DNA of 64,000 bases, taken from the NCBI GenBank assembly GCA_006538405.1, contig BJKQ01000011.1, forward strand, positions 1,551,501 to 1,615,500. The letters run 5' to 3'. Numbering within the stretch: the first letter of the stretch is position 1; every line of letters begins with the position of its first letter. This document shows, piece after piece, positions 60,215 through 64,000 of this stretch. The notes under the pieces are model-generated. The model saw nothing but the letters and a program-made list of their open reading frames with translations. It was not told the DNA's origin and made no database searches. The stretch is from Hansfordia pulvinata (Eukaryota; Ascomycota; Sordariomycetes; Xylariales). The translations under genes were made by a program, and so were the position numbers.

Positions 60215-61740
60215 CAGCTAAACTGCGCCGCCTCTCAGACGCCTCTTCGAGGCCTGAAGTTGCCCGCGAGCCATTCTGCCATGAGATGGTGTCGCGAGTT
60301 GTCGTGCATCGGGAGCTGGTATCCTCTGAGGCGTGCGTTGTCCTCCAATGAGTGCCCGAGCCCGGGGACATGAGGCCACCCCGAGAAGATATCATCCAAT
60401 TCCCAAACTCCAAGTTGCCCGCAACAGAGGGCGTTGGGGTTCAGGGCGCAGACTCGAGGGTTCGGTGAGTGTCGTTCCAAAGCGAATGGGCACTCGTTTG
60501 CCTCACTATCATCAAGGTGTGAATAGAGCTAGTGGCCGTGGTTGGCCCAAGCCCCTTTGCCATCCAGTGGAAATTTTTAAATCATCGTAAACCGTTGAGG
60601 CGGTCATTCTCCGACTTGTCTTGGCTGCTCATGTCAGCCTAAATGAAGCCGAGACACTTGATTCGTTTGGAGGACGGCTTCGAGAAGAGGTCCATTGCGG
60701 TCGTTGGCCAAGAGTCAAGTCGAATAACCTCTAGTCCGGACCTTACCGGACCGCCTCGGTCGTGTACCTGCAGCCACTGGTGCTCTCGAGAGACGTCGGC
60801 ATTCAGATAAGGAACTCAGACGAAGCGCGTAGCCCGCGGCACTTCTCTAAGCCCTGCCACGAGAGTTGAAGCCATAAAAGCCACTCACTCACCGCGTTCA
60901 AGATGAGGTCATTTGCCGGCGGCGAGGCCTCAGCCAGGCCCGGGGCCTCCGGAGGCCGGGGGGCGCAATATCCTGGCCAGGGCGCACACGACAGCCGGCT
61001 GTGCGCCCTGGGCCCGGTCGGTGGGATGAAAAGAGCACTTTCTGGATGCGGCAGGCGAGCGAAATCGTGAGAGGGACGGGCAAGGGGCTGCAACGGCCGT
61101 CTGACTAATCCGAGGCCTTTCTTTCTTCTTGTTTTGTCGGCGGCACGCCGCGTCAGATGAACTCTATGACGGTCCCGAAACCCTCACAAGCAGTCTCTGC
61201 CTCATCAGGCGTCCGGGCGATGCTCTCCTTTTGCGCTGCCCCGGGCCAAGGTTGGGTGCTCGCCCTGCCGAGTCATGGGGCCTGCAGGCTTTGTGGAACG
61301 CCGTGACAGCCAGGCGACACAGTGCGCTGTCCTGTTCTGGGACGGTCCTCAGGCTGGATGGCGGGGTGGGAGGAACCCAGGACACCGCCACACTCCGAGG
61401 AGAGGGAACGAGCAGCTGCGGGGTTGGATACCTGTCTCGCCCGAGACACGGAGCGAGGGTCTGCTGTCTGTGTCTGGCCGCCACAGTGTGGACGAGGAGT
61501 GGCGCGCAGGGCAGACCTATACTGGCGAGCTTGAGAAAAGTGCCTGCATATGTAGGAGGTAGGTATGGAGGAGTTCAGGAAGTAGATGGCTGTGGCCTGG
61601 TGAGCATCCACTATCCGGTAGGCAAGGAGATATGTGGTTATTCTCCGAGTGACGGAGGCCCTCGATATGTGGGTGATTTTCTCTTACCAGCATCTACCTG
61701 ACCTAAGACAAGAAGAACAGATGCATCATCGTGAGGCTGG

Positions 61741-62981
61741 TACTCGTATAACATGTTATGAGAGGCAAATCGTTAGGTCAAATAAAAGCCCAGTAAATCA
61801 AGCGTGGTTTATAAAGGAGGCAATCTCACGCGCTGAAAGCTGCTTATCCGGCCATTATTCCCCGGCGACTACAATTACTCCTATTATACACTTTTAAACA
61901 TGAAAGAGCAGGCGGCCTTGCTATACCTATACCTCCATGATTGATAGAGAGCTGAAGTGGCCATACGAGTAAAGGGAGTGAAGTTCATGATAATATCAAA
62001 CTGGGCTCGCGTGGCTTGGGTTTCAGCGCGTTGAAGAATGCAGGTCTCTATGGATTCATCAATCAGCAACTCCAAAATACCCCGCAATTCAAGCGTCTGA
62101 TACTCGTACTTGTAACCTCTATTTAAAGGGGTTGAAGATACTCGCACGGAGCGCTCGAACTCGAAAGGGGAGCGTGGGGGGCTCTGGAGCAGCAGTTGCT
62201 CCAGCAGGAAAATAGGAGAATTTGCCACGCGTGGGAACCGTGGGACTGTAGTCAAAGCAGCCTGGCGAGCCTGGCACGTCTCGAGAAGCAAAAAGGAAAG
62301 CAAAAGCAAGAAGAAAGGAGAGGGGAGATTGGAAGAGCACAGGCCCCTTTGGGGTAAGCATCACCGGCGCTCTGTTACCCGTACGAGTACCTAAGAGTAA
62401 CCACACCTACCTACCTCTGAGTAGAATTGTAGGTATGAGCTGACGCAAGTCCCGAGTCTGACGATCCGAAGGCTCCAGCTACTCGTACTCGGAAGGTACC
62501 TAACTCTCTTATTACATGTAATCTGTTAGTGGCAGCACAGCAAGGCAGGGCCTCCACTGTGCGTACTCGTAAAGCCGATCCCGCCCGGCAGCCGCGAAGT
62601 CGAGTACATGCCTCTGGCTGCATACTCGTATCCCGGCTGTACCTACATGTACTGCTCTCAGTAGGTTCGCAGAAAATGTCTACTTCTTCGTGCGTCTGGA
62701 TACCGGCTATATACGGGAACGACCATGAATGCAGGCACCTCAGGTGCTCGTACGAGTAAGGTACCCCAGACGTCCCACCGAGTCCACCTGGCCGGCCGTC
62801 ACTCACCATTTGCTCGCCGTCGCGCCGACGGGCTCAACGCCGCGGTCCTCATCCTCATCCTCTACCGCACGCCGCCATCATCGCCTCGCCCATGATCCCA
62901 CCTCTGCTCCGTACGGGTACCCGGAGACTCTGGCAACGACCTGACTCTTGCCCTCACCCGTAACCCCTCCCAGTACGAGTA
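61741..62981. repeat. Cluster of nine TACTCGTA/TACGAGTA octamers
   Basis: Exact copies start at 61741, 61964, 62101, 62383, 62480, 62564, 62623, 62751 and 62974, against about 0.04 expected. The spacing is about 60-280 bp with mixed orientation. The copies at 62383 and 62751 sit in CGTACGAGTA, half of a head-to-head dyad. The cluster ends 268 bp before the Pfa5-like start. Confidence 0.85.
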
Positions 62982-63248
62982 CGTGCGTCCCTGTCAACCG
63001 GTGCAGGCTGATACCTTGGATCTACGGCGCCCACGTGCTTGCGTTGCACAGCACAGCCGGATCTACACGAGCGAGGCGCATTCACGCCCGGCCCTCTCTC
63101 ATCGGCGCCCTCGCCTCAACTCAACCCGCCCACGCCCGCCCGCGGCTTCGTCTCTCACTTGCCAATTCGAACCCTCTCCTTCTCCGGGCTCGCCCCCGCT
63201 GCCCGCCTCGTTCCCTCCTGTGCCCGACCAAAACAGGATGTCATCGCC

Positions 63249-64000
63249 ATGCCTGCCGTCCAAAGCAATAGAGCCGCCTCGCGTTGGGCCACGCGCGTAA
63301 TCCCCTTCATCCTCGTCGTCGCAGTCGGATTTGACACGTACGTCACTGTCGCGCGCGTATGCGGTATGTGCCACTATCCTCCCCGTCCTGCGCCCGCTTA
63401 CCCGTCGTTCCCGACCCGGCTCTAACCCATTTCCCCCCTCCTCTCAGCGCAACGCTTAATCCTCCGGCATCGCCAGAGCGGCTCCGCGGTTGCCATCCTG
63501 GTTCTGCACTTTGTCTTTCTCTTGCTCATGATCGCCACGTACCTGCGGGTTTACCTCTCCGTCACTTTCGATTGCGGCGTCGTACCCCTCGGTCCTCTCG
63601 CCATCGAACGGAGGAAAGCCGCTGCCGAGAAGTCTTCCGGTCCTCAAATCCCCGGCCAGCTCGAATCATATGCCTACTATTCCGCTCCCGATCCCGATCC
63701 CGACAGCCCAGGCCTGGAGAACTTCTACACCAGACAGGTCTTCGTGTGCGAAAGCGATGGCCGCCCCAAGTGGTGCTCTGAGTGCTGCAACTGGAAGCCC
63801 GATCGCGCCCACCACAGTAGTGAGATCAACCGATGTGTCTACCGCATGGACCACTACTGTCCGTGGGTCGGCGGCATGATTGGGGAAAACTGTGAGTCTA
63901 TGCCAGTCTTCCGCTCGCGTCCCATTGTCCTGTTGTGCTGATGTCCCACTCTGCCAGCCTTTAAATTCTTCATTCAATTCACTCTCTACGCCACATGCTT
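63249..64000 (+). CDS. PFA5: Palmitoyltransferase, DHHC family, Pfa5-like (5' part, runs off the edge)
   Basis: Exons 63249-63363, 63448-63891 and 63958 onward; the gene continues past the window. Two hydrophobic spans come first: VIPFILVVAVGFDTYVTVA (about residues 15-33) and AVAILVLHFVFLLLMIATYL (about 50-70). The Cys-rich domain follows: CSECCNWKPDRAHHSSEINRC and then RMDHYCPWVGGMIGEN, leading into SFKFFIQFTLYATC, the third span. The active tetrapeptide is DHYC instead of DHHC, a variant known from active family members such as yeast Akr1. Its Cys takes palmitate from palmitoyl-CoA and passes it to protein Cys side chains. The IxRCVYRMDHYCPWVGG context and short N-terminus resemble fungal Pfa5. 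Two introns (84 and 66 nt) fit in phase. A different-frame ATG at 63238 is rejected because it leads to no domain. Confidence 0.88.

Larger units (their letters stand above)
60058..63248. other. 3.2-kb intergenic region, octamer-rich near its right end
   Basis: No supported gene. The 190-codon plus frame at 61129-61701 has no family features. Its main structure is the cluster of nine TACTCGTA-type octamers upstream of the palmitoyltransferase gene, together with TTTATAAAGG at 61808 and TATTTAAA at 62117. Confidence 0.55.

Noticed and set aside
61129..61701. 190-codon plus-strand frame
   Set aside because: Cys/Arg/Gly-rich without regular Cys spacing, splice signals or start context; judged chance.

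Overview
The window is nuclear DNA of a filamentous ascomycete, most likely a Sordariomycete and perhaps Hypocreales (class is a fair inference, order is a guess). The evidence is short spliceosomal introns of about 50-120 nt (GTRNGT...YAG), strong G/C bias at third codon positions, CT-rich leaders upstream of start codons, and gene families typical of such fungi: a proteinase-K-like subtilisin, fungal two-domain ATP sulfurylase, Ubp6, ARPC4 and Pfa5. No RNA gene, CRISPR array or transposon could be supported. All assignments rest on reading the sequence; no database search was possible.

Layout: 1-9200 holds no gene I can support. 9201-19946 carries a His-rich class I methyltransferase (+), the sedoheptulose-1,7-bisphosphatase SHB17 (-), a low-complexity hypothetical protein (+), a small single-span membrane protein (+), an amino-acid permease (-) and an ADP-ribose pyrophosphatase (Nudix, +). 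20663-24333 carries the divergent pair UBP6 (-) and ARPC4 (+). 26437-30542 carries a secreted sulfatase (+) and an Rrt8/LDS-like membrane protein (+). 32846-39243 is a giant secreted Ser/Thr-rich mucin-like protein (+), followed by an F-box-like gene (-). After a gene-free stretch come ATP sulfurylase (46126-48198, +), a large disordered protein of the group some databases call '5-methylcytosine G/T mismatch-specific DNA glycosylase' (51334-54041, +), a secreted subtilisin (56410-57798, +), a tiny spliced Cys-rich protein (59801-60057, -), and the 5' part of a Pfa5-like palmitoyltransferase running off the right edge.

Functional links: the sulfatase releases sulfate and ATP sulfurylase activates it. 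A perfect match to the CYS3 consensus (ATGRYRYCAT) lies 439 bp upstream of the sulfatase start, suggesting sulfur-starvation control. The remaining genes are mostly unrelated housekeeping or secreted functions.

Three window-level observations stand out. (1) The octamer TACTCGTA/TACGAGTA occurs 27 times by my count, about 2 expected, always outside coding sequence and clustered at 4.9-5.4, 45.0-45.6 and 61.7-63.0 kb. (2) Three otherwise intact genes each show a frame change explained by one missing base in a C or G homopolymer, which points to consensus errors and means three gene models will be broken by automatic annotation. (3) A 63-residue Cys-rich gene is visible only when its 65-nt intron is removed.
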